This document shows positions 1 to 8,549 of a DNA stretch of 51,634 bases, one piece after another. A program made the position numbers and the translations under genes. This DNA is from Bacillota bacterium (GTDB lineage: Bacteria > Bacillota > Bacilli > ZCTH02-B2): NCBI GenBank assembly GCA_017577895.1, contig PKQY01000008.1, positions 1 to 51,634 of the forward strand. The letters run 5' to 3'. Within the stretch, counting starts at the first letter, position 1; every line of letters starts with the position of its first letter. A model generated the notes under the pieces. The model ran no database searches. It was not told the origin of the DNA and saw nothing but the letters and a program-made list of their open reading frames with translations.

Positions 1-100
1 CCCTTCCCCCCCCCCCCACCCCTCTCCCCCCCCCCCCCCCCCCCCCGCCCCCCACCCCCCCACAAACCGCGCCCCCCCCCCCCCCCGCCCCGCCCCCCCG
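1..100. other. Poly-C low-complexity contig end
   Basis: The first 100 bases are almost only C, with a few A, G and T. Read on the minus strand this is poly-G, the typical product of two-colour sequencers when signal is lost. It interrupts an otherwise good lipoprotein reading frame, so I take it as an assembly artefact at a contig edge and not as biological sequence. Confidence 0.8.
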
Positions 101-244
101 GCGGGTGTTTTTCTTTTGTCTGCGGGAGGACGGCGGCGTATTGGCCGGTGTGGACGCGCCGCCGCAAGCCGCAAGCAACACCAACATCAGCGTGGCGAAA
201 AACGGGATCACCCATTGATTCAGACGTTTCATTTTTAGTTTCAT
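101..244 (-). CDS. ABC transporter substrate-binding lipoprotein, N-terminal fragment
   Basis: About 48 codons remain before the reading frame enters the poly-C contig end. The start ATG at 244 has a GGGGGG ribosome site five bases upstream. The translation begins MKLKMKRLNQ, continues with a hydrophobic segment and reaches a lipobox LLAAC followed by GG, so the product is a lipoprotein exported and anchored through Cys27. It is the last visible gene after livH-livM-livG-livF on the same strand, the usual place for the periplasmic-type binding protein of a branched-chain amino acid importer. The family is inferred from position only; the ligand-binding domain is missing. The last few residues before the poly-C may already be unreliable. 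Confidence 0.7.
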
Positions 245-347
245 ATTAACCCCCCTTTTTTGATGATTCGGTGTTTTTGGTCGACAACGCACCGAGCCTT
301 CCCACCCCCTTTCAAAAGTTCATTCCGATCCAGTTCGTTCCGGGGCT

Positions 348-1055
348 TTAGGCGCCGAGATACGCTTGACGCACGACGTCGTCGGCCAACAGTTCCTCGG
401 CGGTCCCTTGCCGGATGATGACCCCGTTTTCCAACACATAGGCCCGGTGAGCAATTTTCAAAGCGGCATGGGCGTTTTGTTCCGCCAGCAAAATCATCGT
501 CCCGTCCCGGTTGATCTTTTGAATGACGTCAAACATCTGCTGCACGATGAGGGGCGCCAGTCCCAAAGACGGTTCATCCAGCAGCAACACTTTCGGATCC
601 GACATCAAAGCCCGTCCAATGGCCAACATCTGTTGCTGCCCGCCGCTGAGGGAACCGGCCGCCTGGTTGGCCCGTTCTCGCAAAATCGGAAACAGGTCGT
701 AAATGTACGCCAGTTTCTCCTTGATCAACGCTTTGTTTTGCCGATGGACGTAGGCGCCCAAGAGCAAGTTTTTGTACACCGACATGGCGGGAAACAGCTT
801 TCGGCCTTCCGGGCATTGAACGATGCCCAATCGGACAATCCGATCCGCCGAAAGCCGGCTGATGACGTGCTCTCCAAACCGAATCTCTCCGGCCGAAGGA
901 CGGTGTAAGCCGCTGATGGTTCGAAACAGGGTACTTTTGCCCGCGCCGTTGGCCCCCAACAACACCACCAGCTCGCCGGGCCGCACTTCCAAATCGACGC
1001 CTGCAAGCACCCGGTACGCCCCGTATTTCACCTCAAGTTGCCGCACGGTCAGCAT
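348..1055 (-). CDS. livF: Branched-chain amino acid-type ABC transporter ATPase LivF
   Basis: A 235-residue ABC ATPase, one of two nucleotide-binding subunits energising a LivHM-type importer at the inner face of the membrane. It has Walker A GANGAGKST at residues 34-42, the signature LSGGQQQ, Walker B LLLDEPSLGL and the switch His region after AEQN. The start at 1055 is preferred over an upstream ATG because GGGAGG lies eight bases in front of it; the gene then overlaps the end of livG by 23 bases. Substrates of this family include Leu/Ile/Val but also urea, aromatic acids and short acids. The acyl-CoA genes upstream in the same operon make an organic acid at least as likely as an amino acid. 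Confidence 0.93.
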   Translation of the reverse strand: MLTVRQLEVKYGAYRVLAGVDLEVRPGELVVLLGANGAGKSTLFRTISGLHRPSAGEIRFGEHVISRLSADRIVRLGIVQCPEGRKLFPAMSVYKNLLLGAYVHRQNKALIKEKLAYIYDLFPILRERANQAAGSLSGGQQQMLAIGRALMSDPKVLLLDEPSLGLAPLIVQQMFDVIQKINRDGTMILLAEQNAHAALKIAHRAYVLENGVIIRQGTAEELLADDVVRQAYLGA

Positions 1056-1812
1056 CGGTTTCGCCTCCCAAATACGCTTCAATGACTACCGGATTTTTTT
1101 GAATGTCTTCCGGTGTCCCTTCGGCGATTTTCATGCCGTGATTGAGCACCATGATTTTGTCGGCGAGATTCATCACCATCTTCATCTTGTGTTCCACCAG
1201 GCAAATGGTCAGACCCGCATTGGCCATTTTGCGGATCAAGGCCGCCAGTCCCTCGGTTTCTTCCGGGTTGACGCCGCCGGCCGGCTCGTCCAGCAACAAC
1301 AACGACGGTTGGGTGGCCAAGGCCAAGGCAAACGCCACCCGTTTTTTCGCTTCCTGGGAAATGTCGGCCACCAAGCGATGGGCCATGTCTGCCAAGCCGA
1401 CGAATTCCAGCGCTTCATACGCCTTCTCCCGGCTTTCCCGTTCTTCCCGGCGCAACCGAGGCGTTCGGAAAATGGCGTCCCACAAGCCGGAACGGGTGCG
1501 CAAGCGATAACCGACGATGATGTTGTCCAAGACGGTGGCGTGTTCAAACAGATGGGTCGTCTGAAACGTGCGGGCAATGCCCAAACGGGCTACCTGATCG
1601 GGGCGCATCCGGGTGATGTCTTGGCCTTGAAACAAAATGCGGCCGGACGTAGGCTTAAACACGCCGCTGATCAAATTGAAAAACGTCGATTTTCCCGCCC
1701 CATTGGGCCCGATGATGGCGGTTATCTTGCCTTGTTCTACCGTCAAGTCCACTTCGTTGACGGCCACCAGGCCACCGAACCGTTTGGTCAACTTTTCCAC
1801 CTTTAACAACAC
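1033..1812 (-). CDS. livG: Branched-chain amino acid-type ABC transporter ATPase LivG, unusual signature motif
   Basis: A 259-residue ABC ATPase that pairs with LivF. Walker A GPNGAGKST lies near residue 35, Walker B is LLLLDEPAGGVNP, and the VEHKM switch segment characteristic of LivG follows. The start is GTG at 1812 behind a GAGGTGGGGG stretch. The ABC signature, normally LSxGQ in this family, reads DISQEAKKR here, so the Gly-Gln of the signature is missing. The reading frame is otherwise intact, so this is a real variant and not a frameshift. A degenerate signature in one subunit would make the LivFG pair asymmetric, with one weak ATP site. It sits between livM and livF in the operon. Confidence 0.92.
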   Translation of the reverse strand: MLLKVEKLTKRFGGLVAVNEVDLTVEQGKITAIIGPNGAGKSTFFNLISGVFKPTSGRILFQGQDITRMRPDQVARLGIARTFQTTHLFEHATVLDNIIVGYRLRTRSGLWDAIFRTPRLRREERESREKAYEALEFVGLADMAHRLVADISQEAKKRVAFALALATQPSLLLLDEPAGGVNPEETEGLAALIRKMANAGLTICLVEHKMKMVMNLADKIMVLNHGMKIAEGTPEDIQKNPVVIEAYLGGETDADRAAT

Positions 1813-1824
1813 GCGCCCCCACCT

Positions 1825-2850
1825 CTACCCTTGTATGCTGTTTTCCACGTTTTGCACCGGCGCTTCCGTCTCCCTCGACGCCAAAGTGGCACGCCGTTCA
1901 TTCCGCGCGGATATTTTCGCCCACCATGTGCGCAAACCGCCCACGATGCCGTACGGCATATAAATGATGATCAACACCAGGATGGGACCGAAAACGATCA
2001 TGCGATAATCTTGCAAAAATTGCAACGATTGTGTCACCCATGTAATTAACAACGTCCCGATAAGCGGACCGGCCAGCGAACCGATGCCGCCTACCAGTAA
2101 ATAGGTGAGCATATCGAACGTAATCGTGATGTTGCCGATGCCGGGACCTAAAAAACGGACAAACATGGCGTACAGTCCGCCAGCCAAGCCGGCAAAGAAC
2201 GTGGAGATGACAAAGGAAAGCAGTTTGGTTTTCATCAAAGGAATGCCGATGGTTTCTGCCAATTCTTCGCTGTTGCGGACGGCGATGAAACTCCTCCCCA
2301 CCAGCGAATGTACGATGCGGTACATGACGAAAATGGTCAGGACGAGAAAGAACAGCACCACGTAATAATGACTTATCATCGTTTCAAAGCGGATCGGACC
2401 GATGGGCTCCGGATACGGGATCCCGATCAACCCCCGCGGCCCCTCGGTCAACTCGTCCCAACGTTCAATGATCAAATACATAATGAAACCGACACAGAGG
2501 GTAAAAATGGCAAAATAATGTCCTTTCGTCCGCAACGAAATGAGCCCGACCAAAAAACCGAGGACTGCCGTGACAATGCAACCCAAGAAAAGTGAGAGCC
2601 AAAAGGGAAAGGAAGCCTTGACAGTCAACAGTCCGGTTGTATAGGCACCGACCGCAAAAAATCCCGCATGAGCAAGGCTCAACTGCCCGGTATACCCCGC
2701 CAGCAAATTCATGCCGTAGACGCTGATGGCCCAAATATAGCTCAAAGTCATCACAAACAAGACATATGGCCTTTGCACGATGTGCGGAAATAGAACCGCA
2801 AATATCACTAATGCCAGTATTCCGTATTTTTTCGCGGAAGCCCAACTCAC
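1825..2850 (-). CDS. livM: Branched-chain amino acid-type ABC permease LivM
   Basis: A 341-residue integral membrane permease of the LivM family with about nine to ten hydrophobic segments. The family hallmarks GYTGQLSLAHAGFFAVGAY and, further on, LVGGIGSLAGPLIGT are present. The reading frame stays open far upstream, but the start is placed at GTG 2850 because AAGGAGG lies nine bases before it and the upstream part is only a shadow of livH. This puts the start one base after the livH stop codon, typical of translational coupling. It forms the translocation pore with LivH. Confidence 0.93.
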   Translation of the reverse strand: MSWASAKKYGILALVIFAVLFPHIVQRPYVLFVMTLSYIWAISVYGMNLLAGYTGQLSLAHAGFFAVGAYTTGLLTVKASFPFWLSLFLGCIVTAVLGFLVGLISLRTKGHYFAIFTLCVGFIMYLIIERWDELTEGPRGLIGIPYPEPIGPIRFETMISHYYVVLFFLVLTIFVMYRIVHSLVGRSFIAVRNSEELAETIGIPLMKTKLLSFVISTFFAGLAGGLYAMFVRFLGPGIGNITITFDMLTYLLVGGIGSLAGPLIGTLLITWVTQSLQFLQDYRMIVFGPILVLIIIYMPYGIVGGLRTWWAKISARNERRATLASRETEAPVQNVENSIQG

Positions 2851-2851
2851 C

Positions 2852-3709
2852 TCAAGCAACCTCCTTCGCAAACAACCCGGTCGGCTTGAATGTGAAAATG
2901 ATAACCAGCAGCAAGAAAGCAATGATGTCCTTGTAATCGCTGGAGATAAACGTGCCACCAAAGGCTTCCGCCAATCCGAGGATGTATCCGCCGACGATGG
3001 CACCCGGAATGCTTCCCATGCCGCCCAACACTACGATGACGAACGCCTTCATGATGACCAAATGTCCCATGGCCGGAAAGACCAAATTGATGGGTGCCAC
3101 CAGCGAAGCTGCGACGGTGGCCAAGGCGCCAGCGATAAAAAACGTCAACATGGATACGCGGTTGGCGTTAATCCCAACTAAATACGCTCCTTCCCGGTTT
3201 TGGGCCATGGCCAAAATCGTGGAGCCCACCGTCGTATGCCGCAAGAACACGTGTAAGGCCGCCATCAACACGAGGGCCGCTAAAATGATCAACAGCTTCT
3301 GCTGCGTGACTGACACGCCAAACCAAGTGACCACTTTATCGTAGGGAGAGGGGAGCATGCGGAATTCGGCTCCCCAGATGGCTTGCGCGCAAGCTTCCAG
3401 AAACAGCAATACACCGATGGCCGCAATTTTGGCGTGAATCGGCGTCGCGTGGCGCAACGGGTGAAAGACAATCCGTTCCTGCAACACACTCAACAGGCCG
3501 ACGACGATGATGGACATCAACATGGCCGCCCAATAATTCCAGCCTAAGAGGACACTCAACGTATACGTGCCGTAAGCGCCAACCATGTAAATGGCCCCGT
3601 GGGCGAAATTGGGAATGTGCAAAATCCCGTAAACTAATGTCAAACCCAACGCCACCAGTGTATAGACGCTCCCCATGGCCAAACCGTTCAACAATTGTTG
3701 CATCAACAT
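2852..3709 (-). CDS. livH: Branched-chain amino acid-type ABC permease LivH
   Basis: A 285-residue permease of the LivH family with about eight membrane segments. The N-terminal NGLAMGSVYTLVALGLTLVYG and the following HIPNFAHGAIYMVGAY are classic for this family. The start ATG at 3709 follows GGAGGCGGGG; an in-frame ATG two codons later is also possible. It partners LivM. The gene follows the ACAD10/11-like dehydrogenase by 21 bases on the same strand, so transporter and catabolic genes are very likely on one transcript. Confidence 0.93.
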   Translation of the reverse strand: MLMQQLLNGLAMGSVYTLVALGLTLVYGILHIPNFAHGAIYMVGAYGTYTLSVLLGWNYWAAMLMSIIVVGLLSVLQERIVFHPLRHATPIHAKIAAIGVLLFLEACAQAIWGAEFRMLPSPYDKVVTWFGVSVTQQKLLIILAALVLMAALHVFLRHTTVGSTILAMAQNREGAYLVGINANRVSMLTFFIAGALATVAASLVAPINLVFPAMGHLVIMKAFVIVVLGGMGSIPGAIVGGYILGLAEAFGGTFISSDYKDIIAFLLLVIIFTFKPTGLFAKEVA

Positions 3710-3730
3710 GCGCGCCCCGCCTCCATTGGT

Positions 3731-4930
3731 TCACTCGTATTTGCGCAATTCCAAGCGGGCAATGTCACGGAGATGCACTTCGTCGGGACCGTCCGCCAAG
3801 CGCAACGTCCGGATGTGGGCCCACATGGCCGCCAACGGAAAGTCGCCACTGACGCCGGCGCCGCCGAATGCTTGAATGGCCCGATCCAACACCCGTAACG
3901 CCATATTGGGCGCCACCACTTTGATGGCCGCAATTTCTGCCCGCGCAGCCTTGTTGCCGACGGTGTCCATCATGTAGGCCGCCTTGAGCGTCAACAGCCG
4001 GGCCTGTTCAATTTCGATGCGGGATTGGGCAATCCATTGCTGAATGACCCCTTGCTCGGCCAGCGGTTTGCCGAAGGCGACACGCTGCTTCACCCGTTGA
4101 CACATCAGCTCCAGCGCCCGCTCGGCAGCACCGATGGTGCGCATGCAGTGGTGAATCCGTCCGGGACCGAGCCGTCCCTGGGCGATGGCAAAACCTTTCC
4201 CTTCTTCCCAGATAATGTTAGAAGCCGGCACCCGAACGTTTTCAAAAATCACTTCCGCATGGCCATGAGGAGCATGATCGTATCCAAAAACGGTCAACAA
4301 CCGCTTCACTTTGACGCCCGGGGTGTCCATGGGCACGATGATCATCGACTGCTGCTCGTGTTTCGGCGCATCCGGATTCGTTTTGCCCATGACGATGGCG
4401 ACTTTGCAACGGGGATCGCCGGCGCCCGACGTCCACCATTTCCTTCCGTTGATGACATACTCATCGCCGTCCCGCACAATGCTGGCCCGGATATTGGTAG
4501 CGTCCGCCGACGCCACGTCCGGTTCCGTCATGGCAAAACACGACCGAATTTCTCCGTTCAACAGAGGAATCAACCATTTTTGTTTTTGCGCTTCCGTACC
4601 GTAACGGACCAACACTTCCATATTGCCGGTATCCGGCGCCGAACAGTTGAACACTTCCGGCGCAATGAACGAGCGGCCCATGATCTCGCACAGCGGCGCG
4701 TACTCCAGGTTCGTCAGCCCGGCCCCGTACTCACTGTCCGGAAGAAACAAATTCCACAATCCCGCCGCCTTCGCCTGAGCCTTCATCTCCTCCATGATCG
4801 GCGGCACTTGCCAAGGATTTTCTTCCAATTGCTTGTAATACACCGGTTCATTGGGATACACCACTTCGTTCATGAATTCCGTCAATTGTTTGATCAGTTT
4901 TTTCGTTTTCTCTGAATAGGCGAAATCCAT
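3731..4930 (-). CDS. Acyl-CoA dehydrogenase, ACAD10/11-like
   Basis: A 399-residue flavin acyl-CoA dehydrogenase. It has the TEPDVASADATN segment (the family TEPxxGS region), INGRKWWTSGA, and an ACAD10/11-type C-terminal end with AFGGAGVSGDFPLA and RTLRLADGPDEVH. At the place of the usual catalytic Glu (YEGT in ordinary members) it has Asp in ADGP, as expected for the ACAD10/11 group. In mammals and in bacterial levulinate pathways (LvaC) such enzymes act on 4-phosphorylated acyl-CoA and remove phosphate. The kinase that would make this substrate is encoded two genes upstream. Start ATG 4930 follows AAGGAAGG. The exact chain length used is unknown. Confidence 0.88.
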   Translation of the reverse strand: MDFAYSEKTKKLIKQLTEFMNEVVYPNEPVYYKQLEENPWQVPPIMEEMKAQAKAAGLWNLFLPDSEYGAGLTNLEYAPLCEIMGRSFIAPEVFNCSAPDTGNMEVLVRYGTEAQKQKWLIPLLNGEIRSCFAMTEPDVASADATNIRASIVRDGDEYVINGRKWWTSGAGDPRCKVAIVMGKTNPDAPKHEQQSMIIVPMDTPGVKVKRLLTVFGYDHAPHGHAEVIFENVRVPASNIIWEEGKGFAIAQGRLGPGRIHHCMRTIGAAERALELMCQRVKQRVAFGKPLAEQGVIQQWIAQSRIEIEQARLLTLKAAYMMDTVGNKAARAEIAAIKVVAPNMALRVLDRAIQAFGGAGVSGDFPLAAMWAHIRTLRLADGPDEVHLRDIARLELRKYE

Positions 4931-4987
4931 GCTGACCTTCCTTTCTATGGCTTAAGATTTTATCTTATTTTTTTGAAAATCGACGCT

Positions 4988-6166
4988 TTAAATGACATTT
5001 TCTTGTTTCCACTTCTGAATCGTCGCCTTGTCATACCCGATTTCCTTCAAAATTTCCTCGGTGTGCTCGCCCAACAGGGGTTCCGGCATCCGGATCTGCG
5101 CACCGGTTTCCGACAGTTTAATCGGAAAACCGATCTGCCGAATCGTGCCGATCAGGGGATGTTCCACGTCTATAATCATTTGCCGGTGTTGCACTTGGGG
5201 ATGGTGAATCACTTCATCCAGATTCAGGACCGGGGCGACGCACGCATCCTGCCCTTCGAACACCGCCAGCCAATGCGACAGGGGCTTGGAACGGATAATG
5301 GCGGCAATTTCCCGTTTCATTGCTTGCTGTTCTGCCAGCGGCGCATTCAGCCGGGGAACGAAATCGTCCCGGCCGATTCCGCGGCAAAACACTTCCCAAA
5401 ACTTCGGTTCCAACGCCCCGACCGAAAGATACCGGCCATCGGCGGTTTCATAGACGGTATAACACGCCTTTTCCCCCGTCAAATTCAACATTCCCCGCTG
5501 CGGCAACTGGCCCGTGGCGAGAAAAGCCGGCAAACTGGCCTGCAGCCAGGCAATGACGCCGTCCGTCATGGAAATGTCCACCATTTGTCCTTTGCCCGTT
5601 CGTTCCCGGACCAGCAACGCCAATAAAATCCCCACCGCCGCCATCAAGGCCCCGCCGCCCACATCGGCCACTTGTACCGACGGGATGGTCGGCGGTCCGT
5701 CTTGGTCGCCTTGCAGTCCCAACATCCCGGCATAACTGATATAGTTGATGTCATGGCCGGCGACTTGGGCGAAAGGGCCATCTTGTCCGTAACCGGTGAT
5801 GGCGCAGTAGACAAGGCGCGGATTGAGCTCTCGCAACTGCTCATATCCGAGACCCAGCCGGTCCATTACCCCCGGGCGGAACGACTCCACCAGCACGTCG
5901 GCCTGCTGAACGAGGCGGCGGAAAATTTCTTTTCCTTGTTCTGTCTTCAAATTCAACGTGATGCTCCTTTTGTTCCGATTCAACGTGACGAACATGGCCC
6001 CCAACTTCCCTTGCAAGGGCGGCGCCCAACGGGCATAGTCTCCCAACTGCGGATCTTCCACCTTGATGACGTCGGCCCCAAAGTCAGCCAACAACCACGT
6101 GCAAAACGGTCCGGGCAACAATCGAGTCAAATCCAAAATGCGATAACCACTCAACGGCAACGTCAT
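4988..6166 (-). CDS. CaiB/BaiF-family CoA enzyme, alpha-methylacyl-CoA racemase-like
   Basis: A 392-residue class III CoA-transferase-fold protein. The segment GHDINYISYAG near residue 138 (His138) and VADVGGGALM (Asp168) match the His/Asp pair of alpha-methylacyl-CoA racemases, more than the single Asp of formyl-CoA transferases. It would epimerise 2-methyl-branched acyl-CoA so that a stereospecific dehydrogenase can use it; a CoA-transferase role is the alternative. The start ATG at 6166 overlaps the stop of the kinase gene by four bases (ATGA), so the two are translationally coupled. Its place beside three acyl-CoA dehydrogenases supports branched-acid degradation. Confidence 0.82.
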   Translation of the reverse strand: MTLPLSGYRILDLTRLLPGPFCTWLLADFGADVIKVEDPQLGDYARWAPPLQGKLGAMFVTLNRNKRSITLNLKTEQGKEIFRRLVQQADVLVESFRPGVMDRLGLGYEQLRELNPRLVYCAITGYGQDGPFAQVAGHDINYISYAGMLGLQGDQDGPPTIPSVQVADVGGGALMAAVGILLALLVRERTGKGQMVDISMTDGVIAWLQASLPAFLATGQLPQRGMLNLTGEKACYTVYETADGRYLSVGALEPKFWEVFCRGIGRDDFVPRLNAPLAEQQAMKREIAAIIRSKPLSHWLAVFEGQDACVAPVLNLDEVIHHPQVQHRQMIIDVEHPLIGTIRQIGFPIKLSETGAQIRMPEPLLGEHTEEILKEIGYDKATIQKWKQENVI

Positions 6167-7230
6167 GGATGTCCCCCCTCAGCAATTCGTTGGGCGGCGT
6201 ACTCCATCAAACGGCGCACGCGCTGGCCAAAATCGCGAAACCGCGGATCTTGCGTCTGACCCGCTTTCCACCGGTAATAAATTTGTTGAATGACGACCGC
6301 CAATTTGAAATACGCAAACGTCAAATAATAATCGATGTTCTCCACGTCCCGCCCGGATTTTTCGGCATAGCGCTGGATAAATTCTTCCCGGCTGAGGAAA
6401 CCCGGCGTCGTCGTAATGGGGGACAAGATTGTCAACTTCAACAGTTCCGGATCGTCATGCAACACCCAATATCCCAAGGTAACGCCCAAGTCAAACAGCG
6501 GATCGCCAATGGTCGACATTTCCCAGTCCAAAACGGCCGTCACCCGGGACAAGTCGGGGGCCAGAAGCATATTGTTCAACTTGAAGTCATTGTGCACGAT
6601 CGTCGTCTCCCGGGAAGGGGGCAAATGGTCCAGCAACCATTTGGATACGCTTTCAACGGCGGGAATGTCGTCGGTTTTGGCCCGCTCGTAGCGCATGATC
6701 CAGCCTTCGACTTGCCGCTTCAGAAACCCTTCGGGCCGCCCGAAAGATGCCAGTCCCGCTTCCTGATAATCCACCTGGTGCAGCTGGACGAGCGTGTCCA
6801 CCAGCACTTCGGAAATGCGTCGACACACGGCTTCGTCCACCGACACCCCCGGCGGAAACTGCTGGTCCACAACGACTCCGGACTTTCGCTCCATCACATA
6901 AAAGGGCGCACCGATGACCGACTCATCGTCACAAAACAAATACGGTTTCGGCACTAAGGGAAAATACGGATGCAACCGCTTTAAAAATTCCGACTCCCGC
7001 TTCATATCGTGGGCTTTCGGAGGCAAGGGACCGAACGGCGGACGCCGCAACACAGCCTCCCAATCGCCAATCTTCAACAAATAGGTCAAATTGGAAGCGC
7101 CGGTAGGAAACTGACGAACTTCCATCGGCTCGTTATCCGGCACTTCCTCCAAATGCGTCACCAAATAACGTCGGACCGCTTCCCGGTCAAAATCTTCACC
7201 CGGGCGGACGGCAATGGTCTGGTCATGCAA
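6163..7230 (-). CDS. APH-family kinase, ACAD10/11 N-domain / LvaA-like (probable 4-hydroxyacyl-CoA kinase)
   Basis: A 355-residue aminoglycoside-phosphotransferase-fold kinase. The catalytic loop IVHNDFKLNNMLL carries the HxDxxxxN pattern and the metal-binding segment is VLDWEMSTIGDPLFDLG. These are typical of the kinase domain fused to ACAD10/ACAD11 in animals and of the stand-alone LvaA kinase of levulinate catabolism. The expected reaction is ATP-dependent phosphorylation of the 4-hydroxyl of an acyl-CoA. An antibiotic kinase is very unlikely in this context. The start ATG 7230 has GGAGG ten bases upstream, and a promoter-like TTGACA element lies further upstream. The dehydrogenase partner is at 3731-4930. 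Confidence 0.82.
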   Translation of the reverse strand: MHDQTIAVRPGEDFDREAVRRYLVTHLEEVPDNEPMEVRQFPTGASNLTYLLKIGDWEAVLRRPPFGPLPPKAHDMKRESEFLKRLHPYFPLVPKPYLFCDDESVIGAPFYVMERKSGVVVDQQFPPGVSVDEAVCRRISEVLVDTLVQLHQVDYQEAGLASFGRPEGFLKRQVEGWIMRYERAKTDDIPAVESVSKWLLDHLPPSRETTIVHNDFKLNNMLLAPDLSRVTAVLDWEMSTIGDPLFDLGVTLGYWVLHDDPELLKLTILSPITTTPGFLSREEFIQRYAEKSGRDVENIDYYLTFAYFKLAVVIQQIYYRWKAGQTQDPRFRDFGQRVRRLMEYAAQRIAEGGHP

Positions 7231-7283
7231 CCTTTTCCTCCGCCTCCCTTGCGGAAATGTTTTCTATTTTCTTTCTGTGTTTC

Positions 7284-7312
7284 ACATTAGCGAAGCTCCC
7301 TCGTTTTGTCAA
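7284..7312 (-). promoter_or_regulatory. Putative internal sigma-A promoter before the kinase gene
   Basis: On the minus strand TTGACA (7312-7307), 17 bases and TAATGT (7289-7284). The -35 is perfect and the -10 weak. It sits in the 143-base gap between the acyl-CoA dehydrogenase at 7374 and the kinase at 7230, the largest gap in this operon, so the kinase-transporter part could be expressed on its own. Confidence 0.45.
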
Positions 7313-7373
7313 TATAGGATTCTGAACTATCATTTTTTTTGATGATTCGAAAATATATTTTAAAAGAAAGTCA

Positions 7374-8513
7374 TTACCAACCCATGGCCACCGCCGCTTT
7401 TTCCCGGTATTCGGCCGGGGTGCCGAGCACGTTTTCCAAGGCGCGGGCCCGTTTGACGAACAAATGGCAGTCAAACTCCCACGTGAATCCCATGCCGCCG
7501 TGATTTTGCACATTAGCCGCCGCACTGCGGATATATGCTTCGTTGATAAACGCCCGGGCACTGTAAATGGCCGCTTCTTGATCCTGGGCGTCGTTGTCCA
7601 ATGCCCAAGCCCCGTAATACGTCAGGGAACGGGCACTTTCCAAATCCAGCTTCATGTCGACGATCCGGTGCTTGATCGCTTGGAACCGCCCGATGGGCTG
7701 ACCGAACTGATGCCGGGTGTTGGCGTAGTTCACTGACATGTCCACCACCTGGGCCATGCCCCCGACCATCATGGCGCACAGCGCCGCGTTATAATGTTTC
7801 AGGGCGGTCTGCAATAAGGACCAGCCGACGTGTTCCGGTCCGAGCCGGTTTTCTTGCGGAACAACCACATCCTCAAACCCGATCTCCGCCAAGTCCCGGG
7901 TCAAGTCCATGTTTTGCAGCACCCGCACCGAAAGCGCCCCAAGTTCCCGATCCACCAAGAACAACGTCAGGCCTTGCTCGCCGGAACCCGGCGCAGTCCG
8001 CGCCAAGACGAGGTACGTCTGGGCTACATCGCCGTAAGGCACGACCGTCTTCCGCCCGTTCAACCGGTACGCATCCCCGTCCTTCGTCGCCGGCATCTGA
8101 ATGTCTTCCGGCGCAAATTGCCCGGCAGGGGGCTCCAACAGGGCGAAGGTCACCATCCGTTTCCCGGCCGCGATGTCCGGCAAATAGCGGTTTTTCTGCT
8201 CTTCCGTGCCGTAGGCCAACAGCAAGGGAACGGCCAAAGACAACGTTTCCGCATACGGCCCCGGCGCCACCACCCGCCCCAGCTCCTCATAAATCGGCAC
8301 CAACGAAACAGCCCCTTGACCCAGTCCACCATACTCTTCCGGAATGGGAATACCTAAAAAGCCCAGTTCGGCCAATCCGGACCACAACTGCGACAGAACT
8401 TCCTTTTTTCCTTCCATGTACTGCCGCGCCAAGGCCGTTCCGCCTTTGTCCGTCAAATATTGACGGAGCGTCTGCTGAAACATTTCTTGCTCTTCGTTCA
8501 ATGCAAAATCCAT
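7374..8513 (-). CDS. Acyl-CoA dehydrogenase family protein, probable non-catalytic partner subunit
   Basis: A 379-residue acyl-CoA dehydrogenase-fold protein. The N-terminal helical domain (MDFALNEEQEMF), IPEEYGGLG and NGRKTVVPYG are recognisable. The TEPxAGSD segment is altered to LEPPAGQF, and the C-terminal NHGGMGFTWEFDCHLF is followed by RARALENVLG without the usual Glu-Gly-Thr base motif. This is the pattern of the beta chain in heteromeric dehydrogenases such as the FadE pairs of sterol degradation in actinobacteria. The gene directly follows a catalytically complete dehydrogenase with a 36-base gap, so an alpha2beta2 enzyme is inferred. The start ATG 8513 has GAGGAGGG six bases upstream. 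Confidence 0.85.
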   Translation of the reverse strand: MDFALNEEQEMFQQTLRQYLTDKGGTALARQYMEGKKEVLSQLWSGLAELGFLGIPIPEEYGGLGQGAVSLVPIYEELGRVVAPGPYAETLSLAVPLLLAYGTEEQKNRYLPDIAAGKRMVTFALLEPPAGQFAPEDIQMPATKDGDAYRLNGRKTVVPYGDVAQTYLVLARTAPGSGEQGLTLFLVDRELGALSVRVLQNMDLTRDLAEIGFEDVVVPQENRLGPEHVGWSLLQTALKHYNAALCAMMVGGMAQVVDMSVNYANTRHQFGQPIGRFQAIKHRIVDMKLDLESARSLTYYGAWALDNDAQDQEAAIYSARAFINEAYIRSAAANVQNHGGMGFTWEFDCHLFVKRARALENVLGTPAEYREKAAVAMGW

Positions 8514-8549
8514 TGCTGTCCCTCCTCACAGTTCCTTCCGTTGAAAACT

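Noticed and set aside
1..100. Poly-C as a possible G-quadruplex or telomere-like element
   Set aside because: It is at the contig edge and destroys a lipoprotein frame; poly-G read artefact is the simpler cause.
6163..7230. Aminoglycoside resistance kinase
   Set aside because: The fold is shared, but the motifs and the acyl-CoA dehydrogenase operon point to the ACAD10/11-like kinase group.
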